Assembly: GCF_019343495.1 (NCBI RefSeq)
Contig: NZ_CP072550.1
Coordinates: 62,001 to 126,000, forward strand
Reading direction: 5' to 3'
DNA length: 64,000 nucleotides
DNA from: Acinetobacter lwoffii
Lineage (GTDB): Bacteria > Pseudomonadota > Gammaproteobacteria > Pseudomonadales > Moraxellaceae
Under the pieces are notes generated by a model. It was not told the DNA's origin. It worked only from the letters and a program-made list of their open reading frames with translations, and made no database searches. Position numbers and translations under genes: made by a program. Numbering within the stretch: position 1 is the stretch's first letter; the number at the start of each line of letters is the position of its first letter. Positions 8,077-16,706 of the stretch are shown here, in pieces.

Positions 8077-8931
8077 GTGGACGAATATCCCATCATCGAC
8101 CTGTCCCACCTGCTGCCGGCGGCCCAGGGCTTGGCCCGTCTTCCGGCGGACGAGCGCATCCAGCGCCTTCGCGCCGACCGCTGGATCGGCTATCCGCGCG
8201 CAGTCGAGGCGCTGAACCGGCTGGAAGCCCTTTATGCGTGGCCAAACAAGCAACGCATGCCCAACCTGCTGCTGGTTGGCCCGACCAACAATGGCAAGTC
8301 GATGATCGTCGAGAAGTTCCGCCGCACCCACCCGGCCAGCTCCGACGCCGACCAGGAGCACATCCCGGTGTTGGTCGTGCAGATGCCGTCCGAGCCGTCC
8401 GTGATCCGCTTCTACGTCGCGCTGCTCGCCGCGATGGGCGCGCCGCTGCGCCCACGCCCACGGTTGCCGGAAATGGAGCAACTGGCTCTGGCACTGCTGC
8501 GCAAGGTCGGCGTGCGCATGCTGGTGATCGACGAGCTGCACAACGTGCTGGCCGGCAACAGCGTCAACCGCCGGGAATTCCTCAACCTGCTGCGCTTCCT
8601 CGGCAACGAACTGCGCATCCCGTTGGTTGGGGTAGGCACGCGCGACGCCTACCTAGCCATCCGCTCCGATGACCAGTTGGAAAATCGCTTCGAGCCGATG
8701 ATGCTGCCGGTATGGGAGGCCAACGACGATTGCTGCTCACTGCTGGCCAGCTTCGCCGCTTCGCTCCCGCTGCGCCGGCCTTCCCCAATTGCCACGCTGG
8801 ACATGGCTCGCTACCTGCTCACACGCAGCGAGGGCACCATAGGGGAACTGGCGCACTTGCTGATGGCGGCGGCCATCGTCGCCGTGGAGAGCGGCGAGGA
8901 AGCGATCAACCATCGCACACTCAGCATGGCC
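8077..8931 (+). pseudogene. tniB: truncated tniB (ATP-binding transposition protein)
   Basis: GTG 8077 begins an AAA+ protein with Walker A GPTNNGKS near residue 65 and Walker B MLVIDELHN near residue 150, as in TniB, which activates TniA. Residues match TniB up to HRTLSMA near 8931. Then the frame runs into unrelated 3'-CS sequence and stops at 9069, replacing the last twenty or so native residues. This corresponds to the tniB-delta forms known next to orf5 in class 1 integrons. Confidence 0.85.
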
Positions 8932-9037
8932 TGTCGACAACCTCTCGCGCAACCAAGACATCGCGGTCGGACTGCAAGTGATCTTGAAGCCACGGGCCCG
9001 TCCCACCCCGACATGGACCTCGATGCCCGAACGGACG

Positions 9038-9538
9038 TTAGATTTCGAGTTCTAGGCGTTCTGCGATGAAGGTTGGATCCCAGCCGGGATTGAAAGTGTC
9101 GACGTGGGTGAATCCGAGCCGCTCGTATAGGCCACGCAGGTTCGGGTGGCAGTCGAGCCGCAGCTTGGCGCACCCCTGCGTTCGCGCGGCATGGCGGCAA
9201 GCCTCGATCAGCGCGGAGCTGACACCCCGGCCCGCATGTGTCCGTCGCACCGCGAGCTTGTGCAGATATGCGGCCTCCCCCTTGAGGGCGTCGGGCCAGA
9301 ACTCGGGATCCTCGGCCGACAAGGTGCAACAGCCGACGATGCCGTCGCTGCAACTCGCGACTAGGAGCTCGGATCTCAGGACGAAGGTCTCCGCGAATGT
9401 CCGGTCGATCCGCGCGACGTCCCAGGCGGGCGTTCCCTTGGCGGACATCCACGCCGCAGCGTCGTGCATCAGCCGCACAACCTCGTCGATATCACCCGAG
9501 CAGGCGACCCGAACGTTCGGAGGCTCCTCGCTGTCCAT
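9038..9538 (-). CDS. orf5 of the 3'-conserved segment, GNAT acetyltransferase
   Basis: A 166-residue GNAT-family protein with the acetyl-CoA loop RRTHAGRGVSSALIEAC near residues 97-112 and a C-terminal GLYERLGFTHVDTF. It is the standard orf5 downstream of sul1 in class 1 integrons. Its substrate is unknown and it is not established as a resistance determinant. It lies 127 bases downstream of the sul1 stop in the same orientation. Confidence 0.9.
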   Translation of the reverse strand: MDSEEPPNVRVACSGDIDEVVRLMHDAAAWMSAKGTPAWDVARIDRTFAETFVLRSELLVASCSDGIVGCCTLSAEDPEFWPDALKGEAAYLHKLAVRRTHAGRGVSSALIEACRHAARTQGCAKLRLDCHPNLRGLYERLGFTHVDTFNPGWDPTFIAERLELEI

Positions 9539-9665
9539 TCGCTCCCCTGGCGCGGTATGAACCGCCGCCTCATAGTGCAGTTTGATCCTGACGAGCCCAG
9601 CATGTCTGCGCCCACCTTCGCGGAACCTGACCAGGGTCCGCTAGCGGGCGGCCGGAAGGTGAATG

Positions 9666-10505
9666 CTAGGCATGATCTAACCCTCGGTCTCTGGCGTCGC
9701 GACTGCGAAATTTCGCGAGGGTTTCCGAGAAGGTGATTGCGCTTCGCAGATCTCCAGGCGCGTGGGTGCGGACGTAGTCAGCGCCATTGCCGATCGCGTG
9801 AAGTTCCGCCGCAAGGCTCGCTGGACCCAGATCCTTTACAGGAAGGCCAACGGTGGCGCCCAAGAAGGATTTCCGCGACACCGAGACCAATAGCGGAAGC
9901 CCCAACGCCGACTTCAGCTTTTGAAGGTTCGACAGCACGTGCAGCGATGTTTCCGGTGCGGGGCTCAAGAAAAATCCCATCCCCGGATCGAGGATGAGCC
10001 GGTCGGCAGCGACCCCGCTCCGTCGCAAGGCGGAAACCCGCGCCTCGAAGAACCGCACAATCTCGTCGAGCGCGTCTTCGGGTCGAAGGTGACCGGTGCG
10101 GGTGGCGATGCCATCCCGCTGCGCTGAGTGCATAACCACCAGCCTGCAGTCCGCCTCAGCAATATCGGGATAGAGCGCAGGGTCAGGAAATCCTTGGATA
10201 TCGTTCAGGTAGCCCACGCCGCGCTTGAGCGCATAGCGCTGGGTTTCCGGTTGGAAGCTGTCGATTGAAACACGGTGCATCTGATCGGACAGGGCGTCTA
10301 AGAGCGGCGCAATACGTCTGATCTCATCGGCCGGCGATACAGGCCTCGCGTCCGGATGGCTGGCGGCCGGTCCGACATCCACGACGTCTGATCCGACTCG
10401 CAGCATTTCGATCGCCGCGGTGACAGCGCCGGCGGGGTCTAGCCGCCGGCTCTCATCGAAGAAGGAGTCCTCGGTGAGATTCAGAATGCCGAACACCGTC
10501 ACCAT
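9666..10505 (-). CDS. sul1: sulfonamide-resistant dihydropteroate synthase, copy 1
   Basis: A 279-residue Sul1. It makes dihydropteroate in folate synthesis while discriminating against sulfonamides. Landmarks are [21 protein letters not shown] at the N-terminus, the pterin-site [21 protein letters not shown] and [13 protein letters not shown] 10505 is used, although the frame stays open 29 codons upstream into qacEdelta1. The start overlaps the end of the qacEdelta1 remnant, as usual for the 3'-CS. Confidence 0.97.
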   Translation of the reverse strand: MVTVFGILNLTEDSFFDESRRLDPAGAVTAAIEMLRVGSDVVDVGPAASHPDARPVSPADEIRRIAPLLDALSDQMHRVSIDSFQPETQRYALKRGVGYLNDIQGFPDPALYPDIAEADCRLVVMHSAQRDGIATRTGHLRPEDALDEIVRFFEARVSALRRSGVAADRLILDPGMGFFLSPAPETSLHVLSNLQKLKSALGLPLLVSVSRKSFLGATVGLPVKDLGPASLAAELHAIGNGADYVRTHAPGDLRSAITFSETLAKFRSRDARDRGLDHA

Positions 10506-10775
10506 GGCGTCGGCCTCCGCAGCGACTTCCACGATGGGGATCGGGCGAGCAAAAAGGCAGCAATTATGAGCCCCATACCTACAAAGCCCCACGCATCAAG
10601 CTTTTGCCCATGAAGCAACCAGGCAATGGCTGTAATTATGACGACGCCGAGTCCCGACCAGACTGCATAAGCAACACCGACAGGGATGGATTTCAGAACC
10701 AGAGAAAGAAAATAAAATGCGATGCCATAACCGATTATGACAACGGCGGAAGGGGCAAGCTTAGTAAAGCCCTCG
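10499..10775 (-). pseudogene. qacEdelta1: qacEdelta1 fragment, 5' end lost
   Basis: Identical to the other qacEdelta1 from the stop up to the CCTCG at 10771-10775, where the sequence switches to unrelated DNA (GTACATTTG). The first two dozen codons and the start are missing, so it is not expressed as an efflux protein. This breakpoint is the outer edge of the blaPER-bearing segment captured by ISCR1. Confidence 0.92.
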
Positions 10776-10818
10776 GTACATTTGTTTTCTGATTTAGTGA
10801 CAATGGTAAGGAACAGTT

Positions 10819-11049
10819 ATGCAAATCAACTTAAATACTCCGGGCACAGCGGCTACATCAACAATACAAACTGTTGCTCCTGCTGCTCAGGCTAAAACCA
10901 CCACTACAACAGCACCCTCTACTGCAGACACTGTCACCTTATCTGCTGAAGCAAAGGCGAAGCTGGCTGCAGAGCAGCAAGAATCTAAAGCAATAAATCC
11001 AACACTGACTACATTAGGTGGTGGCTGGGGTAATGAACCACCAAAATAA
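10819..11049 (+). CDS. small Ala/Thr-rich hypothetical protein
   Basis: A 76-residue protein rich in Ala, Thr and Gln, containing STADTVTLSAEAKAKL near residues 34-50. This reads like the short N-terminal motif of many small gammaproteobacterial proteins. No signal peptide or membrane segment was seen. GGAACAG precedes ATG 10819. It belongs to the captured chromosomal segment and is followed 10 bases later by a membrane-protein gene. Confidence 0.5.
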   Translation: MQINLNTPGTAATSTIQTVAPAAQAKTTTTTAPSTADTVTLSAEAKAKLAAEQQESKAINPTLTTLGGGWGNEPPK

Positions 11050-11059
11050 GAGGTAGTTT

Positions 11060-11554
11060 GTGGGGACATTTATTACGACTCTTGCTGAGTACTTATGGGT
11101 GTTGTGCATAGGTTCTCTACTGCTGTCCTTAGTCTGGTCGGCCAGTAAATCTGCACGAATAACCATATTGATACTCACTTTATCGGGATTAGCTCAAGAC
11201 AGGATTGCTCCTTTGCTGATGGGGATATCTGAAACATCTCCTGAGCTCGCTCGCTTACTTTGGTACCCAAGTTGGGTGATATGTCAAACATTGACGCTTG
11301 GTATCATCTGGGTTATTCATAGAAAATTCGTATGGGCGGTTGAACAAATCACTCAATTCATTTGTTTAAGCATCTTGATGCACTCTGTTCTGCAGGTAGC
11401 GAGATTCACAGACAGAGTCATATTTGGCACTGATCTATTGGGTGGTATATACAAATATGGAATACCAGCTATAAATATCGCAGCAATTTTAGCGATATTT
11501 TTATGGTCCATATCAGGAGCCGTCAAGCACAGAAAGGAACTTCAGGAATGCTGA
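11060..11554 (+). CDS. hypothetical four-helix membrane protein
   Basis: A 164-residue protein with about four hydrophobic segments (residues 10-27, 33-50, 68-86, 135-153). The start is GTG 11060, with AGAGGTAG upstream. Its end overlaps the start of the next gene by seven bases, suggesting translational coupling. Not recognised; part of the segment captured with blaPER. Confidence 0.6.
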   Translation: MGTFITTLAEYLWVLCIGSLLLSLVWSASKSARITILILTLSGLAQDRIAPLLMGISETSPELARLLWYPSWVICQTLTLGIIWVIHRKFVWAVEQITQFICLSILMHSVLQVARFTDRVIFGTDLLGGIYKYGIPAINIAAILAIFLWSISGAVKHRKELQEC

Positions 11555-11877
11555 CTTTTGTTATGTCTGCAATTACGTTTGGCTTTTTACTGTTAAGTCT
11601 GTTTTTCTACAAGAAGTTGATTGGAATGTCAGATGCATTAAACATTATCGAAAAGCAGGTGGCCGCTGATATGGAGATCCGGGCGCATAGATTATGCCTG
11701 CTTGCATACGAAGCGCAACGGTTCGGTAACTCTGTGGATAGACGTGCTTTGGATGAAGAGTTTAAAGATTTTTTGCACCTGTACATTGAAGACTACCAAG
11801 CAGAAGTCGCAAAAAAGATCAGAGAACATAAGCTCAGCGAGATTTCTGCCTACGGATTTATTAAATTAGATAAGTAG
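11548..11877 (+). CDS. hypothetical protein with one N-terminal membrane helix
   Basis: A 109-residue protein. ATG 11548 (after AAGGAACTTCAGGA) overlaps the preceding stop and is preferred over upstream in-frame starts. Residues 2-23 form a membrane helix; the remainder is charged and helical. It converges with the next gene, and their 3' ends overlap by 28 bases. Confidence 0.55.
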   Translation: MLTFVMSAITFGFLLLSLFFYKKLIGMSDALNIIEKQVAADMEIRAHRLCLLAYEAQRFGNSVDRRALDEEFKDFLHLYIEDYQAEVAKKIREHKLSEISAYGFIKLDK

Positions 11878-12551
11878 TCATAACAACAAAGCTGTGGACA
11901 AGATCTGTCTTGTCTTATTTTAAATGCCCCCCACTGCTTCTCATAGTGATGCACGCCAGCTTTGGCCACCTTTAGATTTGACTGATGCTGCTTGTTAAGA
12001 AAATTCTGAATATCTTGCTGAACCTGATGCACAGCATCCAGTAATTGGGCTAAAGCAAACTCCTCGGCATGAAACACAAAGGTTTTACTGGCAGGTTCAA
12101 GCCAGCAAAACATGGCTTCATTATCCATCCAGGTGATCACCTGATTAAAACCGGTTAAATGATGCGCTTGATAACGACGCAGAGCAGTATTATCCCGCAC
12201 TGAATGATCCAGCTCATCTGCATGACGCCATAACGCCTCATTCCGCAGTGGATGGTTTAGATCAGGCAGGTTGATTTCACTTCGCAGCGCCATGGCTCTA
12301 TGACACAAATCCAGCCCCAGTTCTCCGCAACACTTGGCGGGCCAGAAAATCCGGGATAATTGATAGCTATGGATCAGAATTAAATGCACGGCATCGTACA
12401 TATCTTCACAAGCCCGGCGCTGACAATCCCAGTCTTCAGACCAGTCATGTAATTGTTTGATGGCTCTGTCCAGTTGCTGACCAGCCTCAACGACTAACTC
12501 AGCTTGCAGTTCTGCCTGCTTCATGTAGACCAATAATTCTTTGGCATCCAT
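11850..12551 (-). CDS. hypothetical cytoplasmic protein, 3' end possibly altered
   Basis: A 233-residue protein starting at ATG 12551 after CAGGAGTG; longer upstream frames lack a ribosome site. It is rich in His, Trp and Gln, with no recognised domain. Its last codons (cysteine-rich SCPQLCCYDYLSN) read through the 3' end of the opposite gene. That may be native convergent overlap or the scar of a fusion inside the captured segment. The 370-base gap to 12922 is AT-rich and probably holds divergent promoters for this gene and the transporter. Confidence 0.5.
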   Translation of the reverse strand: MDAKELLVYMKQAELQAELVVEAGQQLDRAIKQLHDWSEDWDCQRRACEDMYDAVHLILIHSYQLSRIFWPAKCCGELGLDLCHRAMALRSEINLPDLNHPLRNEALWRHADELDHSVRDNTALRRYQAHHLTGFNQVITWMDNEAMFCWLEPASKTFVFHAEEFALAQLLDAVHQVQQDIQNFLNKQHQSNLKVAKAGVHHYEKQWGAFKIRQDRSCPQLCCYDYLSNLINP

Positions 12552-12921
12552 TTCAACACTCCTGTAAGACGAGACAACACCCTGATTCGGGTACTCTGTA
12601 TTTTCAGTGTAGAAAGCAAAAAGTCCTTTGCAAGCTGACAAAACAGAAGCTAAGTTATAGATTTTCCAGTTATTACCTATTAACGGTCCTTCAATAAATC
12701 TAAGCTGCTGAGTTCATGTGATATAGCATCTTTTGGATTTTTCAGATTTTTTGTATTTATTTTCAACAATCTGCTGTTCTGTTCAGCAAAAAAGCGAGTC
12801 ACAAGCTATCGGTTATAAAATAAGATGGCCGTTCTAAACCGGGCTTTCATCAAATAGTTACATCTGTTTTTTAAACTTTGACGTACAATAACTGCCTTTT
12901 TCGTTGCTGCAGAGGAATTTT

Positions 12922-14763
12922 ATGCTGGGCTTTTTTGAACGCTTAACCAACCCTTTCCCTGATAAAGAGCCAACTCAGCCACCTCAAGGCCTGTTTGCAT
13001 TTTGTTTGCATTACAGTCAAGGCATGGTGTTGCCTCTGATCCTGATGTCTATTGCGACAGCCTTACTGGCCGCATTAGAAGTGTCCTTATTTGGCTATAT
13101 GGGGCAATTAGTCGATTGGTTGGTAACCAAGAATCCGGCTACTTTCTGGCAGGAAGAGCAGGATACCTTGATCACTATGGCCATAGTGATGTTGCTGGTG
13201 TTGCCTGGTTTGGTATTTTTTCACTCAGCCCTGATCCACCAAACTATATTGGGTAACTACCCTATGTCGATCCGCTGGCTGGCGCATCGTTATTTACTGA
13301 AACAAAGTTTGGGTTTCTACCAGAATGAATTCGCTGGTCGCATCGCCACTAAAGTGATGCAAACGGCTTTGGCAGTGCGCGAAACGGCCACCAAGCTGCT
13401 GGATGTGATGGTGTATGTGGTGGTGTATTTTGGCTCTATGTTGTATCTGATCGCCGATGCAGATTGGCGCTTGGTACTGCCGATGATTGCCTGGTTAGTC
13501 ATATACACCGGCTTGCAGTTTTATTTTGTGCCGAGACTGAAACAAGTTGCAACAGAACAAGCCGATGCCCGTTCAGAAATGACAGGCCGTATTGTCGACA
13601 GCTACACCAATATCAGCACTATTAAACTGTTTTCACACACGGCTCGTGAGTCAGAATACGCCCGCGATAGCATGCAGCTGTTTCTGGTGCCTGTGTACAG
13701 ACAAATGCGACTGGCTACCTGGCTCAATATTTGTGTGCAGGGTCTGAACTATCTGTTGGTGTTCTCTATTGCCACGCTGGCGATATGGCTTTGGTCTGTC
13801 AATGCCGTCACTGTGGGCTCTATTGCCATCGCAGTCAGTCTGGCGCTGCGTTTAAATGGTATGTCGCAGTGGATCATGTGGGAAGTCAGTGCACTGTTTG
13901 AAAACATAGGTACTGTGGCAGATGGTATTGCGACTTTGTCTCAGCCTCAGCAAATCATCGACAAAGCTGATGCGAAGCCGCTTGAAGTGCCACAAGGTCA
14001 GATTGAGTTTAAGCAACTGAACTTTAACTACGGCAAAGCAGCAGGTGAACATGGTCCTGTGATTGATGGTCTGGACTTGTCGATTAAACCCGGTGAAAAA
14101 GTAGGTTTAGTCGGCCGTTCTGGTGCTGGTAAATCCACGCTGGTGAACTTACTGCTGCGCTTTTATGATGTCAATTCAGGCCAGATTTTGATAGACGGTC
14201 AGGACATCAAAACTGTATCACAGGAAAGTCTTCGCGCTCATATAGCTATGGTGACCCAGGATACCTCCCTGCTACACCGTACTGTAAGGGAAAATATTTT
14301 ATATGGTCGTCCTGGCGCTACCGAAGCGGAAATGATTGAAGCAGCCCGTTTAGCCGAAGCCGATGCTTTTATTCAGGAGCTTACCGATCCTAAAGGCAAC
14401 AGTGGCTACGACGCTCAGGTGGGCGAACGTGGAGTCAAGCTTTCTGGTGGTCAACGTCAACGTATTGCAATAGCTCGGGTTTTACTGAAAAACGCCCCTA
14501 TTCTGATTTTGGATGAAGCCACCTCAGCGCTGGACTCCGAAGTAGAATCAGCTATTCAGCATAGTCTGACTCAGTTGATGATAGGCAAAACGGTTATAGC
14601 CATTGCACACCGTTTATCTACCATAGCAGCTATGGACAGGCTGATCGTTCTGGATCAAGGTCGTATTGTGGAACAAGGCAGTCATCAGGAACTGATCGCC
14701 AAAGGCGGTATTTACGCTCAATTAAGGGCGCATCAAACCGGCGGCTTTATTGGTGTGGAATAA
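12922..14763 (+). CDS. ABC-type exporter, fused membrane and ATPase domains
   Basis: A 613-residue half-transporter. The N-terminal 320 residues carry about six membrane helices. The C-terminal ATPase has Walker A GRSGAGKST near residue 400, signature LSGGQRQR near 515, Walker B ILILDEATSALD and the AHRLST switch. It resembles MsbA-like multidrug or lipid exporters. ATG 12922 follows GAGGAATTTT and is chosen over an ATG six codons upstream. This is the abct gene commonly found beside gst and blaPER. Its substrate is unknown, and no contribution to resistance is established. Confidence 0.88.
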   Translation: MLGFFERLTNPFPDKEPTQPPQGLFAFCLHYSQGMVLPLILMSIATALLAALEVSLFGYMGQLVDWLVTKNPATFWQEEQDTLITMAIVMLLVLPGLVFFHSALIHQTILGNYPMSIRWLAHRYLLKQSLGFYQNEFAGRIATKVMQTALAVRETATKLLDVMVYVVVYFGSMLYLIADADWRLVLPMIAWLVIYTGLQFYFVPRLKQVATEQADARSEMTGRIVDSYTNISTIKLFSHTARESEYARDSMQLFLVPVYRQMRLATWLNICVQGLNYLLVFSIATLAIWLWSVNAVTVGSIAIAVSLALRLNGMSQWIMWEVSALFENIGTVADGIATLSQPQQIIDKADAKPLEVPQGQIEFKQLNFNYGKAAGEHGPVIDGLDLSIKPGEKVGLVGRSGAGKSTLVNLLLRFYDVNSGQILIDGQDIKTVSQESLRAHIAMVTQDTSLLHRTVRENILYGRPGATEAEMIEAARLAEADAFIQELTDPKGNSGYDAQVGERGVKLSGGQRQRIAIARVLLKNAPILILDEATSALDSEVESAIQHSLTQLMIGKTVIAIAHRLSTIAAMDRLIVLDQGRIVEQGSHQELIAKGGIYAQLRAHQTGGFIGVE

Positions 14764-14770
14764 ATAATAA

Positions 14771-14803
14771 AGGTCAGAGTCTTGGCTCTGACCTGTTGTT
14801 TTT
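14771..14803 (+). terminator. intrinsic terminator after the ABC transporter
   Basis: AGGTCAGAG (14771-14779) pairs with CTCTGACCT (14786-14794), followed by GTTGTTTTT. It lies between the converging transporter and gst genes. Confidence 0.85.
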
Positions 14804-15377
14804 AGCTTAAACGCGGGTCGGTTTCAGCGACCATCGGCCGGTTTAAATGCGCATTTCTGAACTGTAATAATACAGGGAAGGGTTTTAAGTCGACTAAATC
14901 GCGGAACAATATCCAGTCGATTAAAGTGAACAGACTGATACCAGGATAGTCCCAGTCACCGAAATGCCCTGCCCTGATTTGTTGCTCAAGTGCCTCTAGC
15001 GTCGCCTGAATTCGCTCATGCTGAAGATTAAAAAACAATTTATCTTCAGTCACGTCAAAACCTGAGCGCTTACAAAGCAGTAATTCAACCAAGGAGTCTG
15101 TGCAGGCATTGATGGTCGTCAGACCGTTTTCCTGATCCCAGCTCAATGGTTTGAATTTCAGTTTCGAAGCCAAATAACGATAAATTACGCCTGAATCAAA
15201 AATAACCTGCTCTCCATCCACTAACACAGGCACTTTGCGTGCCGGATTATGTTGTACCAACACTGAACGGCCTTCAGACTCAAAAATATTAAGCGCTACA
15301 AACTGATAAGGTTGCCCTGCCAGTACTAAACGTAAACGACGAACAAAAGGGGAAGCCACTGAACCTAATAACTGCAT
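14802..15377 (-). CDS. gst: glutathione S-transferase-like protein
   Basis: A 191-residue GST-fold protein: N-terminal thioredoxin-like domain (about residues 1-78) with the glutathione-binding turn NPARKVPVLVDG and FDSGVIYRYL, then a helical C-terminal domain. The family conjugates or binds glutathione; the substrate is unknown. It lies 73 bases downstream of blaPER in the same orientation and is a standard companion of blaPER on mobile elements. Confidence 0.88.
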   Translation of the reverse strand: MQLLGSVASPFVRRLRLVLAGQPYQFVALNIFESEGRSVLVQHNPARKVPVLVDGEQVIFDSGVIYRYLASKLKFKPLSWDQENGLTTINACTDSLVELLLCKRSGFDVTEDKLFFNLQHERIQATLEALEQQIRAGHFGDWDYPGISLFTLIDWILFRDLVDLKPFPVLLQFRNAHLNRPMVAETDPRLS

Positions 15378-15450
15378 AACCTACTCCAATTTCAAACCAT
15401 AGCTTTAGTGTACAACCAGAGTCAGCGGCTTAGATAGTGCTGATAGTCTG

Positions 15451-16377
15451 TTAATTTGGGCTTAGGGCAGAAAGCTTTTTCAATTCAAATTGATACGCAG
15501 TCTGAGCAACCTGCGCAATGATAGCTTCATTGGTTCGGCTTGACTCGGCTGAGTCTTTCACAAAAACAGCAACCAGCAAGGGCCGTCCATCAGGCAACAG
15601 AATGATACCTAAATCATTAGTGGCCGCAGTTTTTCCGGCTTTGATACCCGAAGTACCAGTTTTATGTGCGACCACAGTACCAGCTGGTAACAAACCTTTT
15701 AACCGCTCTGGTCCTGTGGTGGTTTCGACCATCCACTTCCATAACAAAGCCTGCGAGGTTTCAGACAGCTGTGTTTTTTGCTCAAACTTTTTCAGGATCT
15801 CTGCAGCACCTTTCATCGAGGTCCAGTTTTGATACTGCACCTGATCATCGGCGTGCATCTGCGCTTCATTTGCGACCACAGCGGTCTCCTTTATACCCAT
15901 AGACTGGATATAGTCATGCAAAGCAGCTGGTCCACCAACCAGTTCAAATAACAAATCACAGGCCACGTTATCGCTGTGCGAGACCGAGTATTGCAGCAGT
16001 TGCTGCACTGGAACACTAAACTCGTCTCCCTGATACGCTTTCATTATCGGAGCCCAGGTATTCTGTAAAACCTTAGCCCTGTTTACGATAACGGTCTGAT
16101 TTAAATCCAACTTTCCCTGATCAACCTGATGCAGTACCAACATAGCTAAATGCAATTTAAATACACTTTGCATTGGGAATTTTTCAAAAGGATTAATCAG
16201 TAAAGGTTCCAGATCGTCAGGCCCCCACACTGCAACGCCTACAGTGGCTTTTTTTCCAATGACTATGGATTCAATTTGCTCTTTTAACAGTGGGGATTGC
16301 GCTGAGGTTTCGAATGAACTAAAAGATACCATCAGTAGCGTCGAGGCAGTAACTACAGCTTTTATAATGACATTCAT
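15451..16377 (-). CDS. blaPER: PER-family class A extended-spectrum beta-lactamase
   Basis: A 308-residue periplasmic serine beta-lactamase hydrolysing penicillins, extended-spectrum cephalosporins and aztreonam. A Sec signal peptide covers about residues 1-26. Active-site motifs are QSVFK (nucleophile Ser), SHSDN, NEAQMH (general base Glu, with His rather than Asn four residues on, typical of PER), and HKTGTSG. AAAAGGA precedes ATG 16377. The sequence is PER-1-like; the exact allele (PER-1, -3, -7 and others differ by few residues) cannot be fixed without an alignment. It lies directly downstream of the ISCR1 oriIS end. Confidence 0.95.
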   Translation of the reverse strand: MNVIIKAVVTASTLLMVSFSSFETSAQSPLLKEQIESIVIGKKATVGVAVWGPDDLEPLLINPFEKFPMQSVFKLHLAMLVLHQVDQGKLDLNQTVIVNRAKVLQNTWAPIMKAYQGDEFSVPVQQLLQYSVSHSDNVACDLLFELVGGPAALHDYIQSMGIKETAVVANEAQMHADDQVQYQNWTSMKGAAEILKKFEQKTQLSETSQALLWKWMVETTTGPERLKGLLPAGTVVAHKTGTSGIKAGKTAATNDLGIILLPDGRPLLVAVFVKDSAESSRTNEAIIAQVAQTAYQFELKKLSALSPN

Positions 16378-16406
16378 CGAATTGTCCTTTTGATAAGTCG
16401 ATATGA

Positions 16407-16412
16407 ATTATA
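16407..16412 (-). promoter_or_regulatory. candidate -10 box for blaPER
   Basis: TATAAT on the minus strand, 30 bases before the blaPER start. No convincing -35 lies 16-18 bases upstream, because that position is occupied by the stem of a hairpin. Expression may also come from promoters in the ISCR1 end. Confidence 0.45.
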
Positions 16413-16414
16413 CA

Positions 16415-16436
16415 AAAGGCAGCCAAAGCTGCCTTT
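16415..16436 (-). terminator. hairpin between ISCR1 end and blaPER
   Basis: AAAGGCAGC (16415-16423) pairs with GCTGCCTTT (16428-16436), with T/A runs on both sides, so it can act in either direction. A terminator here would shield blaPER from readthrough out of ISCR1 and make the local TATAAT more relevant. Confidence 0.6.
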
Positions 16437-16437
16437 T

Positions 16438-16468
16438 TAGGGTATAGGAAGTATAAACCACCTTTTTG
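16438..16468. repeat. oriIS-type terminal sequence, outer copy
   Basis: The 31-base sequence at 16438-16468 is repeated exactly at 16473-16503, a period of 35 bases. On the minus strand it reads GTTTATACTTCCTATACCC, the signature end of IS91/ISCR elements (oriIS). Confidence 0.85.
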
Positions 16469-16472
16469 GGTA

Positions 16473-16503
16473 TAGGGTATAGGAAGTATAAACCACCTTT
16501 TTG
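16473..16503. repeat. oriIS-type terminal sequence, inner copy
   Basis: Exact second copy of the 31-base oriIS end. This inner copy is continuous with ISCR1 and is likely its genuine end. The outer copy would be the remnant of an earlier ISCR event or of origin slippage. Confidence 0.85.
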
Positions 16504-16706
16504 CTCCTCATCCGAAGTATCTTACCTGAAATTCCCTCACTCGTTTACCGCTCAAGCCCCAATTTTAACTGCCGGTCCAGCCTAAACCGCTCTAATAAGG
16601 TTCGATTTGGCGGTAAAATCTCTAGCCTGATAGCTCGAGAGATACAAACTGCCCCACCGCCCCGTTTAAAAGTTGGCAGTGTTGAGCAGTGTTGGATTTG
16701 GGGTCG

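Larger units (their letters stand above)
9642..10775. repeat. duplicated 3'-CS segment, copy 1
   Basis: Identical to 18629-19762 at an offset of 8,987 bases (1,134 bp). It holds sul1 and most of qacEdelta1. The pair brackets ISCR1 and the blaPER segment and is the classical mark of an ISCR1 complex integron. Recombination between the copies would delete blaPER. Confidence 0.95.
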
